DNA of 64,000 nucleotides from Paenibacillus_E sp040812395 (GCF_040812395.1 NZ_JBFNXH010000006.1:62001-126000), one strand, 5' to 3'. Positions 8,325 through 17,274 are shown, numbered from the stretch's first letter. A program made the numbers and translations. Notes: a model not told the origin generated them from the letters alone.

Positions 8325-8518
8325 TGCCTATGAAGAGAATCCAACTCGGAGGCGTTTTCGCTAAGAAAGACTGCGCAGATTCGGTCATTTCTAAGTTAAC
8401 CGGCACCGCCCGTTATCGCGGAACCAAGTGGAGAAGCGTTCAACCGAACGTTTCTTAAATTGGGTGGCACCGCGAGCAAACGCTCCTCGTCCCAATCGGA
8501 TGAGGGCGTTTTTTGTGT
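8325..8518 (+). promoter_or_regulatory. T-box riboswitch upstream of serC
   Basis: This is a tRNA-sensing T-box leader. The conserved T-box sequence TGGGTGGCACCGCG is at about 8461-8474. It is preceded by the antiterminator-side block CGTTATCGCG with AAGTGG, and followed by a terminator (ACGCTCCTCGTCC / GGATGAGGGCGT, then a T-run to about 8515). Uncharged tRNA pairing with the T-box side would prevent the terminator and allow serC transcription. The upstream Stem I is short, closed by GAATC / GATTC. Serine codons TCA and TCT both occur on the 3' side after GATTC (8389-8395 area), in keeping with tRNA-Ser sensing, but I cannot fix the specifier. Control of serine synthesis by serine tRNA charging is known in Firmicutes. 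Confidence 0.92.
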
Positions 8519-8552
8519 TTTTTGGCCAAACCACACACGGGAGGAATCAGAA

Positions 8553-9641
8553 ATGACGAAACGATTGTACAATTTTAACCCTGGACCAGCGGCACTGCCT
8601 CTGGAAGTATTGGAGCAAGCGCAAGAACAGTTTGTAGATTATGAAGGTAAAGGCATTTCTCTCATGGAAATGTCGCACCGAAGTAAAACTGTTGAAGAAC
8701 TTAACCATGAAACACAGCAGCTTCTTCTCCAGCTTCTAGATCTCCCAACCGGCTATGAGGTGCTCTTCATGGGTGGAGGAGCGAGCACACAGTTTGCCCT
8801 TTTGCCGCTTAACTTTTTGCATGCCAATCAGACCGCGAACTACGCGCTGACCGGAAGTTTTGCCGACAAAGCTTATAAAGAAGCAGCTTATCTGGGGCGC
8901 ACGCATATAGCCGCAAGCTCGAAGGATCAGAATTGGCGGAATATTCCCAATTTCGATAAAACAGACCTTGCTCCTGACTCCGCTTATGTGCATATTACGC
9001 TTAACAATACAATTGAAGGTTCGCGCTATACGGCAATACCCGAAGTAGGAAACATCCCCCTCGTCGCCGACCTGACCAGTGATATGTTAAGCAGAAAGCT
9101 GGACCTGAGCCGTTTTGCCATGATCTATGCAGGCGCTCAGAAAAATCTGGGCCCAGCCGGTGTTACGGTGGCAATTATCCGCGAAGAATGGCTGAAACAA
9201 GCATCCCGGACTATTCCGGAAATATTGCGATATGAGACTTTTGCGAAAAATAAATCGCTCTTCAACACCCCTCCAGTCCATGCCATCTATATGATGAATT
9301 TGGTTCTGAAATGGACTGTACAACAAGGCGGCGTGGAGCAACTAGAGCGTAAAAATGCGGCTAAAGCTAAGCTTTTATATGATGTAATCGATGCTAGCGA
9401 GGGTTTTTACAAAGGGAGTATCGAACATAAAGATCGATCCGATATGAATATTACGTGGCGGATGAAAAGTGATGAGCTTGAGCGCCATTTCGTCAAGCAA
9501 TCCGAAGCCAATGGCTTTGAGGGTCTTGCCGGCCATCGAAGCGTCGGCGGTCTCCGAGCTTCTGCGTATAACGGTGTTCCTGTTGAAGCATGCCAGGCAC
9601 TCGCTGACTTTATGATTGATTTTGCCAACAAAAATGGCTAA
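8553..9641 (+). CDS. serC: Phosphoserine aminotransferase
   Basis: The enzyme converts 3-phosphohydroxypyruvate and glutamate to phosphoserine, the second step of serine synthesis; it is PLP dependent. It begins with the family start LYNFNPGPAALP. The PLP lysine is Lys197 in YAGAQKNLGPAG, and the C-terminal GHRSVGGLRAS block is present. The length of 362 residues is typical. I choose ATG 8553, after GGGAGGAA; an in-frame TTG 93 nt upstream lies inside the T-box terminator and is not a start. It is the only gene directly behind the T-box. serA is not adjacent. The pdxB-dependent vitamin B6 role of enterobacterial SerC is not expected here. Confidence 0.97.
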   Translation: MTKRLYNFNPGPAALPLEVLEQAQEQFVDYEGKGISLMEMSHRSKTVEELNHETQQLLLQLLDLPTGYEVLFMGGGASTQFALLPLNFLHANQTANYALTGSFADKAYKEAAYLGRTHIAASSKDQNWRNIPNFDKTDLAPDSAYVHITLNNTIEGSRYTAIPEVGNIPLVADLTSDMLSRKLDLSRFAMIYAGAQKNLGPAGVTVAIIREEWLKQASRTIPEILRYETFAKNKSLFNTPPVHAIYMMNLVLKWTVQQGGVEQLERKNAAKAKLLYDVIDASEGFYKGSIEHKDRSDMNITWRMKSDELERHFVKQSEANGFEGLAGHRSVGGLRASAYNGVPVEACQALADFMIDFANKNG

Positions 9642-9685
9642 ATTCATAGTATAAACATCTTTCCATATGAAGCGAGGGAATTTCC

Positions 9686-10360
9686 TTGAGTAACGATTTA
9701 GTTAAAAAGCTGCGTCTGGCTGGCTGCAAACGGGCACTGATCATCAACGCTCCAGAAGGTTACATCGAAAAGCTGCACCCGCTGCCTGAGGGTGTAGTCG
9801 TAACTAAACAACCAGATCGTAAACTGACCTACGATTTCGTTCAGGTCTTCGTTCATCATATTGCCGAGGTCCAGAGTCTGACCCCGCAAGCGATCCAAGC
9901 TGTGGAGCCAACGGGAATGCTTTGGATCAACTACCCAAAGGGTACTGGCAAAATCAAGACGGATATCAACCGTGATTCTGGCTGGCAGACAGTGACCGAC
10001 CTCCACTACGAGGGTGTAGCACTCGTATCGATTGATGAGACCTGGTCGGCTATGCGATTTCGCCCCATAGGCTTGGTGAAGTCATCACGCAGCGAGCGCG
10101 CATCCGGCCGAAACGCAAATACCGAGAACTCGTCATCCGCCGCAGCCGACAAGACTGTGACCATACCGGAAGATCTCGCTGAAGCTTTCCGCACGAACCC
10201 GGAAGCACAGATCTTCTACGAAACTTTGTCGTACACGAACCGCAAAGAATATGTACGCTGGATTACAGACGCCAAACGCGAAGAAACCCGCAGCGGGCGG
10301 GTTGCCAAAACGGTAGACAAGCTGTCGCGGGGCATGAAGAATCCAATGATCAAAGACTAA
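9686..10360 (+). CDS. YdeI/OmpD-associated (OmdA) family protein with DUF3052-like N-terminus
   Basis: This is a 224-residue soluble protein of unknown function. Residues about 155-215 match the OmdA / YdeI family pattern: LAEAFRTNPEAQIFYETLS, then YVRWITDAKREETRSGRV and the ending RGMKNP. The first 135 residues resemble the DUF3052-type domain often fused to it. A low-complexity Ser/Ala/Asn linker joins the parts. The start is TTG at 9686, 7 nt after GAGGGAA. It sits 44 bp after serC on the same strand, so it may be read from the same T-box transcript, and a strong terminator follows. Some relatives are called bacteriocin-protection proteins; I would not transfer that function. Confidence 0.75.
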   Translation: MSNDLVKKLRLAGCKRALIINAPEGYIEKLHPLPEGVVVTKQPDRKLTYDFVQVFVHHIAEVQSLTPQAIQAVEPTGMLWINYPKGTGKIKTDINRDSGWQTVTDLHYEGVALVSIDETWSAMRFRPIGLVKSSRSERASGRNANTENSSSAAADKTVTIPEDLAEAFRTNPEAQIFYETLSYTNRKEYVRWITDAKREETRSGRVAKTVDKLSRGMKNPMIKD

Positions 10361-10376
10361 CAGGGCATAAAAAATT

Positions 10377-10420
10377 AAAGTCCCGTAGAGCGGCATAACG
10401 CCAAGGCTCTCGGGACTTTT
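10377..10420. terminator. Bidirectional intrinsic terminator (YdeI-type gene / pdhD)
   Basis: AAAGTCCCG with TAGAGC pairs with GCTCT and CGGGACTTT across a short loop; there are T residues on the plus side and A residues on the minus side. It separates two convergent transcription units. Confidence 0.88.
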
Positions 10421-10452
10421 TATCTAAAGGTGATGAAACCAGTGGAACTATC

Positions 10453-11868
10453 TTATTTGCCGAGCTGATGAATCGGGTGGCCCAGCGCGCCTTCAGCAGC
10501 GTCCATAACCATTTCAGTTAATGTTGGATGTGCATGAATAGTAAGCGCGATGTCCTCGAGGTTAGCAGCCATTTCAATCGCAAGCGCAAGCTCGCCGATC
10601 AGGTTGGAAGCTTCTGGACCCACGACTTGACCGCCTAGCAGCTGACCTGTTTCTTTGTCCCCGACTAACTTCACGAAGCCTTGACCGGCATTCAAGGAAT
10701 TAGCCCGGCCGTTTGCCGCGTAAGGGAATTTACCGATCGTCACGTTATAGCCTTGCGCTTTCGCTTCGGTTTCATTCAGACCTACACTTGCAATTTCAGG
10801 ATCGGAGAAAACAACCGCTGGCATCGCTTTGTAATCCACAATGCTGGAATGGCCAGCAATCGCTTCCGCTGCCACTTTCGCCTCATAAGAAGCTTTGTGC
10901 GCAAGCGCAAGACCTGGAACAATATCGCCAATTGCGAAAATGTGCGGAATGTTTGTTCTGCCTTGGTTGTCAACTTCGATCATGCCGCGATCCGTCATTT
11001 TCAGGTTAATCAGATCGAGACCAAGCTCACCATCCGTGTTAGGACGACGACCCACAGTAACAAGAACGTAATCCGCTGTTACTTGCTTCTCTTCACCTTT
11101 TACAGTGAAAGTAACCGTAACATCATTCTCATTTTTCGTGCTGGATTGCGCCAACGCTTCTGTATGAACCTCAACGCCGATTTTCTCCAGGTTGCGGGCT
11201 ACAAGCTTCGTCATTTCCTTCTCGAAGCCTGGCAGTACATGATCAGAGCCCTCAAGCACCGTTACTTTCGTACCGAACTTCGCGAACGTTTGACCTAGCT
11301 CGATTCCGATATAGCCGCCGCCGATAACGACCATGCTTTTCGGAATCTCAGGCAGGTTCAGCGCCTCCGTGGAAGAAATAATTCTGCCGCCGTAAGGGAA
11401 TGCTTTCAGCTCGATCGGACGGGAGCCCGTCGCAATAATACAGTGTTGGAAACGGTAGCGCGGCGCTTCTTGATCGTTAAACACACGTGCTTCGTGCTCA
11501 TTGATGAACATCGCTTCGCCTTGGAACATTTGAACTTTGTTGCCTTTAAGCAGCCCGCTAACGCCACCTGTTTGTTTTTTCACGATACCACTTTTCCACT
11601 CTTGCACTTTCGCGAAGTCGACCTTCACGTTCTCTACCGAAATCCCCATGCTGTCGGCATGTTGAGCGTGTTCGTAGGTGTGTGCAGCAGAGATCAAAGC
11701 TTTGGATGGGATACAGCCGCGGTTCAAACACACGCCGCCCCATTCGGATTTATCAACAATCAAAACGCTTTTGCCCAGTTGCGCGGCGCGGATGGCGGCT
11801 ACGTAGCCGCCAGGACCTGCACCAATGACCAACACGTCAATATCTAAAGAAGCATCTCCAACTACCAT
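10453..11868 (-). CDS. pdhD: Dihydrolipoyl dehydrogenase (PDH E3)
   Basis: This flavoenzyme re-oxidises the dihydrolipoyl arm of E2 with NAD+. At the N-terminus VIGAGPGGYVAA binds FAD. The redox disulfide is Cys47/Cys52 in GGVCLNRGCIPSKAL. The NAD site GGGYIGIELG follows, and HAHPTLTEM near the C-terminus carries the catalytic His-Glu pair supplied to the partner subunit. The length of 471 residues is usual. It is the last gene of the pdh operon, 4 nt after pdhC, and ends before a bidirectional terminator. It can also serve 2-oxoglutarate and branched-chain dehydrogenases or the glycine cleavage system. Confidence 0.97.
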   Translation of the reverse strand: MVVGDASLDIDVLVIGAGPGGYVAAIRAAQLGKSVLIVDKSEWGGVCLNRGCIPSKALISAAHTYEHAQHADSMGISVENVKVDFAKVQEWKSGIVKKQTGGVSGLLKGNKVQMFQGEAMFINEHEARVFNDQEAPRYRFQHCIIATGSRPIELKAFPYGGRIISSTEALNLPEIPKSMVVIGGGYIGIELGQTFAKFGTKVTVLEGSDHVLPGFEKEMTKLVARNLEKIGVEVHTEALAQSSTKNENDVTVTFTVKGEEKQVTADYVLVTVGRRPNTDGELGLDLINLKMTDRGMIEVDNQGRTNIPHIFAIGDIVPGLALAHKASYEAKVAAEAIAGHSSIVDYKAMPAVVFSDPEIASVGLNETEAKAQGYNVTIGKFPYAANGRANSLNAGQGFVKLVGDKETGQLLGGQVVGPEASNLIGELALAIEMAANLEDIALTIHAHPTLTEMVMDAAEGALGHPIHQLGK

Positions 11869-11872
11869 ACTG

Positions 11873-13192
11873 TTACACCTCCAAAACGAGAAGCTCAGGA
11901 TCAGCCAGAAGCTGCTTGATGTAGTTCAGGAAGCTCTGCGCTGTCGCTCCGTCCACGATACGGTGGTCAAAGCTCAGTGAAAGCGCCATAACCGAAGCGG
12001 CTACGATTTGTCCATTTTTCACGACAGGTTTCTCGGTAATGCGGCCCGCACCCAGAATCGCAACTTCAGGGAAGTTGATTACTGGTGTGAAGAACATGCC
12101 GCCTACAGAACCAATATTCGTAATGGAGATCGTGCTGCCTTTCAGCTCGTTCGGAGCCAATTTGCCATCGCGTCCGCGGACGGCAAGGTCTTTAATGGAA
12201 GAAGCAATCGACCATACGTTTTTACGGTCTGCGTCATGAATAACAGGAACGAGCAAGCCGTTTTCTGTATCTGTTGCAATACCGATGTTGTAGTACTTTT
12301 TGTAGACGATCTCTTGTTTCTCTTCGTCGATCATTGCGTTCATTACCGGGAATTGACGGCAAGCCGCAACCAATGCTTTCACGATGAAAGGCAAGTAAGT
12401 CAATTTCACGCCTTTTTTCTCAGCAAGCGGCTTCGTGCGCTCACGCAGAGCGACTAATGCCGTTACGTCGATCTCGTCCATCAATGTCACGTGCGGAGCC
12501 GTGTATACGGATTTGACCATCGCGTTCGCGATAATTTTGCGGATTCCTTTGAACGGAATCCGTTCTTCGACGCGATCGCCGACGACGACCTGCTGCGCTG
12601 CCGCGGCAGGCGTCGCTTCGCCAGCAGCTGCCGCAGCTGGCGCTGCAGTTGGTGCCGCGGCCGGAGCGGCACCGTTAAAGCCAAGCACGTCCTCGCGTGT
12701 CACGCGGCCGTGCTTGCCTGTTGGCGTCACCTCTGCGAGGGTGATGCCTTGCTCTCTTGCCAGCTTGCGCACGCTAGGCGTCGCAAGCACTTCTCTTGCC
12801 GCGCCTGTGGCGGCTGCCGGTACAGCAGCTGCCACAGGCGCTGCTGTAGGTGCCGGTGCTGCTACCGCTGTGACAGCAGCAGTTGGAGCCGGCGCAGAAG
12901 GTGCGACGTGGCTGCTGCCGCCGCCGTGAATCGATTCCGCAGGCAGTTCGCCTGTTACTTCAATCGTCATCACAAGCTCGCCGACGTTGCAGATTTGGCC
13001 TTCTTTCACTTTTACGTCAACGACCTTACCTTCAACTGGGCAAGGAACTTCAACGACCGCTTTATCATTCTGAACTTCCATAAGAATGGTTTCATCGGTG
13101 ACGGTGTCACCCGCTTTGACCAAGAGCTTTACGATCTCGCCTTCATGTATGCCTTCACCAAGCTCAGGGAACTTGTATTCAAACAATGCCAC
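11873..13192 (-). CDS. pdhC: Dihydrolipoamide acetyltransferase (PDH E2)
   Basis: This is the core of the pyruvate dehydrogenase complex; it transfers acetyl groups from lipoate to CoA. There is one lipoyl domain with Lys44 in EVQNDKAVVEVP. An Ala/Pro-rich flexible linker follows, then a subunit-binding domain (about 137-170, ATPSVRKLAREQG) and a second Ala/Pro linker. The catalytic domain ends in SFDHRIVDG, with His410 and Asp414 as active-site residues. The length of 439 residues is normal for a single-lipoyl Bacillales E2. The linkers are GC-rich and create long spurious reading frames on the other strand. Lipoate would be attached through the LipL pathway, whose gene lies at 16362-17186. 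Confidence 0.97.
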   Translation of the reverse strand: MALFEYKFPELGEGIHEGEIVKLLVKAGDTVTDETILMEVQNDKAVVEVPCPVEGKVVDVKVKEGQICNVGELVMTIEVTGELPAESIHGGGSSHVAPSAPAPTAAVTAVAAPAPTAAPVAAAVPAAATGAAREVLATPSVRKLAREQGITLAEVTPTGKHGRVTREDVLGFNGAAPAAAPTAAPAAAAAGEATPAAAAQQVVVGDRVEERIPFKGIRKIIANAMVKSVYTAPHVTLMDEIDVTALVALRERTKPLAEKKGVKLTYLPFIVKALVAACRQFPVMNAMIDEEKQEIVYKKYYNIGIATDTENGLLVPVIHDADRKNVWSIASSIKDLAVRGRDGKLAPNELKGSTISITNIGSVGGMFFTPVINFPEVAILGAGRITEKPVVKNGQIVAASVMALSLSFDHRIVDGATAQSFLNYIKQLLADPELLVLEV

Positions 13193-13221
13193 GTGTATAA
13201 CCCCCTTGTTTCATGCGTCGA

Positions 13222-14202
13222 TTAGAATTCAAGAACTTGTTTAATGCCTGCGATGACACTTGCCGGACTAGGCAGCCAAGCATCTTCGATTTGCGCGAAC
13301 GGATAAATGGTATCTGGCGGAGCAATACGCAGAACTGGAGCTTCCAGGTGCAGAATCGCTTTCTCGTTAATTTGAGCAATAACTTCGGCAGCGACACCGG
13401 ATGTTTTTTGCGCTTCTTGGACGATAATTGCACGGTTTGTTTTCTTGATCGATGCGACAATCGTTTCAATATCGAGTGGAATCAGCGTACGAAGATCGAT
13501 AACCTCAGCTTTTACGCCTTGCGTTTTTTCGATTTCCTCAGCCGCTTTCACCGATGTGTGAACCATAGCGCCATAAGTAATAATGGTAACGTCAGAGCCT
13601 TCACGAACAACGTTTGCTTTACCGATCTCAATCGTATATTCGCCTTCTGGCACTTCAGCGCGGAATGCGCGGTATAAGTTCAAATGCTCCATAAAGAAGA
13701 CAGGGTCATTGTCGCGAATTGCGGAGATGAGCAAGCCTTTTGCATCATAAGGATTGGAAGGAACAACTACTTTGATACCTGGCGTTTGAACAAGCAGACC
13801 TTCGAGTGCATCCGTATGCAGCTCAGCCGCTTTAACACCGCCGCCGAAAGGTGTGCGGAATACGATTGGCGAATTATAACGACCGCCGGAACGATAACGC
13901 ATACGAGCCGCTTGTACGCAAATTTGATCGAGAGCTTCATAAATGAAACCTACGAATTGAATTTCAGCGATAGGGCGAAAGCCTTGAATGCCAAGACCTA
14001 CTGCAAGGCCGCCGATCGCGGACTCCGCAAGAGGCGTATCGAATACGCGTTCTTCGCCGAACTCCTTTTGCAAGCCTTCTGTAGCACGGAATACGCCGCC
14101 TACATTACCTACGTCTTCCCCGAACAAAATTACGTTTGGATCTCTTTCCAATTCGACGCGCATTGCGTCTTTTATCGCTTGAATCATCGTCATTTGTGCC
14201 AT
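13222..14202 (-). CDS. pdhB: Pyruvate dehydrogenase E1 component, beta subunit
   Basis: This is the beta subunit of thiamine-diphosphate-dependent pyruvate decarboxylase (E1), pairing with PdhA in an alpha2-beta2 tetramer. It has 326 residues, beginning MAQMTMIQAIKDAM. Typical blocks are LFGEDVGNVGGVF (cofactor-binding Glu), AEIQFVGFIYEA, then the C-terminal transketolase fold with EVIDLRTLIPLD. It follows pdhA with a 69-nt gap that holds a hairpin repeat ending in TTAGGAGG, its probable ribosome binding site 11 nt before the ATG. That placement may set the level of PdhB translation (see the repeat at 14214). Confidence 0.97.
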   Translation of the reverse strand: MAQMTMIQAIKDAMRVELERDPNVILFGEDVGNVGGVFRATEGLQKEFGEERVFDTPLAESAIGGLAVGLGIQGFRPIAEIQFVGFIYEALDQICVQAARMRYRSGGRYNSPIVFRTPFGGGVKAAELHTDALEGLLVQTPGIKVVVPSNPYDAKGLLISAIRDNDPVFFMEHLNLYRAFRAEVPEGEYTIEIGKANVVREGSDVTIITYGAMVHTSVKAAEEIEKTQGVKAEVIDLRTLIPLDIETIVASIKKTNRAIIVQEAQKTSGVAAEVIAQINEKAILHLEAPVLRIAPPDTIYPFAQIEDAWLPSPASVIAGIKQVLEF

Positions 14203-14213
14203 GACTATCCGTG

Positions 14214-14252
14214 CCTCCTAATAGTTTTCGCAAGAAAACTTGCTTCGTAAGC
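14214..14252 (-). repeat. SD-adjacent hairpin repeat, copy A (upstream of pdhB)
   Basis: Read on the minus strand the element is GCTTACGAAG, CAA, then a hairpin GTTTTC-TTGC-GAAAAC, then TATTAGGAGG, the pdhB ribosome binding site. Near-identical units precede recJ (53868) and comN (57625), with paired changes in the stem. It is probably an RNA element or a small mobile repeat. Confidence 0.75.
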
Positions 14253-14271
14253 ATAATCTTCGTGTATAAAC

Positions 14272-15354
14272 TTATTTAAAAGCCTGCTTCTGTTCTTCTA
14301 GATGCGCTGGTGTCGTTTCAAACATGGAATCGATGAGACCGGAAACTGTCATTTTCTCAGTTTCTTCGGCTTTTTTGATGTGCTCAGCTACAGTCGCTTT
14401 CGCTTCTTCTTTCACGCGAGCTTCTTCTTCTTCGCTCCATAGCCCTTTTTTGGTAAGGAACAAACGCATGCGCGTAAGCGGATCTTTTGGCTCCCACTCC
14501 GCCTCTTCGTCTTTAGTGCGGTATTTAGTCGTATCATCCGCCATGGAATGCGGACGGTAACGGTAAGTTAAAGCTTCGATCAACGTAGCGCCTTCGCCTT
14601 TACGCCCTCTTTCGGCAGCTTCTGTAACTGCCTGAACAACAGCCAGAACGTCCATTCCGTCAACTTGAACACCTTTGATACCAGCTGCAACAGATTTGTG
14701 GGCAACGGAAAGCGCCCCTGTTTGTTTGGCATAAGGCGTCGTAATCGCGTAACCATTATTTTGTACAAAATAAATGACAGGCAGCTTGAAGGATCCTGCG
14801 AAGTTCATGCCTTCATAGAAATCGCCTTCGGAGCTTCCACCGTCGCCTGTGTAAGTAATTGCTACACGTGGTTGGTTGCGTTTTTTGAACGCCATAGCTA
14901 CTCCAGTTGCATGAAGAACTTGTGCGCCGATGATGATTTGCGGCATAAGCACGTGCACGTCTTGCGGAATTTGACCGCCATGTTGGTGTCCGCGGGAATA
15001 TAAGAATGCCTGGTACATCGGAAGTCCGTGCCAAACGAGCTGCGGCATATCACGGTAACCCGGGCAGATAAAGTCATCTTTATTTAATGCGAATTCACTA
15101 CCGATCATCGATGCTTCTTGTCCGGATACCGGAGCGTAGAAGCCAAGTCGACCTTGACGACCGAGATTAACTGCTCTCTCGTCCCAAACGCGCGTGAAAA
15201 CCATTCTTCTCATTAACTCTTTTAATTGATCATCGCTAAGTTTTGGCATTTTGTCGGGATTGACTACAGTGCCGTCTGGAGCAAGAACCTGTAAAGGCTC
15301 AACCTTCTCTGTGGTCACTTCATAATTTGCTTGGCTGACAAGTGGCTTACTCAT
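14272..15354 (-). CDS. pdhA: Pyruvate dehydrogenase E1 component, alpha subunit
   Basis: This is the alpha subunit of E1; it binds thiamine diphosphate and decarboxylates pyruvate. The cofactor motif runs from GDGGSSEGDFYEGMNFAG to the closing NN (VQNN). The phosphorylation-loop region YRYRPHSMADD is also present, and the length of 360 residues is usual. It is the first gene of a four-gene minus-strand operon. Start ATG 15354 is followed by MSKPLVSQ; AGGTG lies a few bases upstream. The 218-bp region to the divergent esterase is AT-rich and holds both promoters; no clear operator could be identified. Confidence 0.97.
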   Translation of the reverse strand: MSKPLVSQANYEVTTEKVEPLQVLAPDGTVVNPDKMPKLSDDQLKELMRRMVFTRVWDERAVNLGRQGRLGFYAPVSGQEASMIGSEFALNKDDFICPGYRDMPQLVWHGLPMYQAFLYSRGHQHGGQIPQDVHVLMPQIIIGAQVLHATGVAMAFKKRNQPRVAITYTGDGGSSEGDFYEGMNFAGSFKLPVIYFVQNNGYAITTPYAKQTGALSVAHKSVAAGIKGVQVDGMDVLAVVQAVTEAAERGRKGEGATLIEALTYRYRPHSMADDTTKYRTKDEEAEWEPKDPLTRMRLFLTKKGLWSEEEEARVKEEAKATVAEHIKKAEETEKMTVSGLIDSMFETTPAHLEEQKQAFK

Positions 15355-15572
15355 ACCATTTCACCTCGTATATGATTTTAATGCCTGCTAGCTTCACTTC
15401 TGTTATAGTATTATTATAAACCTGTTTTTGTGAATTGTACACCAGTATCCTTTAAGAATATGAGGTTATTTGCATAACTTGAATAGTACAGTTTCAGAAA
15501 ATGTATAATACAGTTAACTGAAAATTAACAACTGCTATAATACACCTAACCTTTTATTAGGAGGAATCCCCC

Positions 15573-16301
15573 TTGGATAACTCACGTTATTACAAAAGAA
15601 CCGTCGTGAAAGATGAACTTATTTCATCCATTCTCGGTGAAACCCGTACACTGCGTATCTACCTTCCCCCCGGGTATAACGAGCTGCTATCTTATCCTGT
15701 CATCTACTGTCAGGACGGCGAACAGTTCTTCAACTTCGGCCGTATCGCAACGACGTTAACCCGATGCATTTTGGATGATGGCTTGGAACCGGTCATTGTG
15801 GTTGGCGTTGATGTGGATACCGCCACTCGCACTTCAGAATATGCGCCTGAGGGAGAGCGCCACGATGCGTACTGCCGTTTTTTTGCGGAGGAACTGCTTC
15901 CCTATGTAGAAAGTCGCTATCCGGTCCGAAATGATCGAACGGAACGCATCCTTGCCGGTGATTCTTTAGGCGGCACAGTTTCCCTGCATCTTGCCTTAGA
16001 TTATCGTAGCCTTTTTTGTCGCGTTATATCCTTGTCGGGGGCATTTTTCGATATGACGAGAGAACGCTTGAGGGCAGAGGACGATTTGTCGTGGCTGGAG
16101 CTGTACATGCTGATCGGATTGGATGAAACTGAGGTTAAAACAGAACGGGGAACCTTCGACTTTGTCAGAGAAAACCGCGCCGCCAAAGAGCTGTTGGAAA
16201 ACAAAAATACCGCGCTCCATTATTTAGAGAAGCCCGGTAAGCATTTATGGGGGTTTTGGCAGGGTGAACTTGATGCTGCCCTGCACTACTTTTTAGGATA
16301 A
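15573..16301 (+). CDS. Esterase of the alpha/beta-hydrolase D family (Fes/YbbA-like)
   Basis: This is a serine hydrolase of the putative-esterase family that includes enterochelin esterases, esterase D and YbbA/BesA-like proteins. The nucleophile is Ser131 in AGDSLGG; GKHLWGFW near the C-terminus supplies the histidine. It has 242 residues, no signal peptide, so it is cytoplasmic. The start is TTG 15573 with AGGAGGAAT upstream. A -10 box TATAAT at 15536-15541 is a likely promoter element. It stands alone, divergent from pdhA. A siderophore esterase role is possible for this family, but there is no Fur box or siderophore gene beside it, so the substrate is left open. Confidence 0.85.
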   Translation: MDNSRYYKRTVVKDELISSILGETRTLRIYLPPGYNELLSYPVIYCQDGEQFFNFGRIATTLTRCILDDGLEPVIVVGVDVDTATRTSEYAPEGERHDAYCRFFAEELLPYVESRYPVRNDRTERILAGDSLGGTVSLHLALDYRSLFCRVISLSGAFFDMTRERLRAEDDLSWLELYMLIGLDETEVKTERGTFDFVRENRAAKELLENKNTALHYLEKPGKHLWGFWQGELDAALHYFLG

Positions 16302-16321
16302 ATTACCCGTCAACAGAATAC

Positions 16322-16360
16322 AGCCTTCACTTCGTCTTAAGACGAAGCGAGGGCTTCTTT
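16322..16360. terminator. Bidirectional terminator (esterase / lipL)
   Basis: AGCCTTC, CTTCGTC, loop TTAA, GACGAAG and GGCT form a long stem with a T-rich tail on the plus side. It lies between convergent genes. Confidence 0.88.
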
Positions 16361-16361
16361 C

Positions 16362-17186
16362 TTATTCTTTTATCGCGTAACGCTGCCTGAGGAGTCTAAT
16401 CATGCTTTCAATCTGATCTGTCTCAGGAAAAGCCTCCAGTTCCTCTATGGCAACTGAATGGCTCCCTCTCGCTTGCATGACCTCTATCACATTAGCAATG
16501 AATTGTTTTGCGGTAAGGGGGACGGCTAAGCACTCAGATAAGCTCGCCATGCTTCCGGGAGCAACGATTGGATAGTCGTGAGAGGCTGACCCTAAGCTCG
16601 CAGCCCGCGTATAAAAATCTCTCGCCAGTGACGCCTTCTCCTCGCCAACGCCCTCTACAATAACGAAAGCTTGTACGGCGATGGCATGCTGCTGCCTGCG
16701 CTGGGCAATTCCGCAAAATTTGCGCCCTCCTACAGAAAGGTCAAACTCCCCAGGACAGAAAGAACCGACGATTTCGCCTTGATCAATTCGATTCGTCAGC
16801 TTATTCATAACTTCCCGGATCAAGGTCACCATACGTTCAAAATCTTTGCGATGCTCCATATCCCCCGCGGTTTTGGGAAGCAGCAGGGATAGGTTCACCA
16901 CGCCTGAATCCAGGGGCACCGCAGCTCCCCCGGAATTCCGCACAGCGGTGTCATACCCTTGTTCACGGAGCCAGCGGTCTGCTGCCGAAGCTTGCGGCAG
17001 CCTGCTGTCGCGAAGACCCATCACGAATGCCCGCGGATGCCTCCATATATGAAGGATTGGCGGAGCACCAAGACCGATTGACCGGCATAAAAGTTCTTCC
17101 AATGCAAAAGCGTATAAGATATCGCGCGGCTCGGCATCCCGTGAGCGATCGCAAATAATCATAGATTGAGGCAGTTGTTCACTCAT
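16362..17186 (-). CDS. lipL: Octanoyl-[GcvH]:protein N-octanoyltransferase
   Basis: This is the amidotransferase of Bacillales lipoate assembly; it moves octanoate from GcvH to E2 subunits through an acyl-cysteine. The protein is 274 residues, close to B. subtilis LipL. The diagnostic block is GSFCPGEFDLSVGGRKF, with the catalytic Cys144 and the conserved Lys156. NSGGAAVPLDSGVVNLSL is the substrate-pocket strand. These distinguish it from LplA ligases and from LipM. I start at ATG 17186, after AGGAGAG; a longer frame adds 46 unconserved residues. It stands near the pyruvate dehydrogenase operon, whose E2 is a substrate. Its upstream region, shared with the divergent kinase, contains two Spo0A boxes. 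Confidence 0.93.
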   Translation of the reverse strand: MSEQLPQSMIICDRSRDAEPRDILYAFALEELLCRSIGLGAPPILHIWRHPRAFVMGLRDSRLPQASAADRWLREQGYDTAVRNSGGAAVPLDSGVVNLSLLLPKTAGDMEHRKDFERMVTLIREVMNKLTNRIDQGEIVGSFCPGEFDLSVGGRKFCGIAQRRQQHAIAVQAFVIVEGVGEEKASLARDFYTRAASLGSASHDYPIVAPGSMASLSECLAVPLTAKQFIANVIEVMQARGSHSVAIEELEAFPETDQIESMIRLLRQRYAIKE

Positions 17187-17274
17187 TTTCGTCTCTCCTG
17201 TATGGCGGTTTGTGTTCGTCTCTAGCATTGTAAGCGATACATTCCAATGCCGCAATAAAGGGTTTCTATAAGCC

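Noticed and set aside
12435..12929. Ala-rich 164-codon plus-strand frame
   Set aside because: Mirror of the Ala/Pro-rich linkers of pdhC; explained by GCN/CCN codon bias.
15573..16301. Siderophore (enterobactin-type) esterase linked to the asbC-like cluster
   Set aside because: Same broad family, but it lies 12 kb away in another unit, with no Fur box or transporter nearby.
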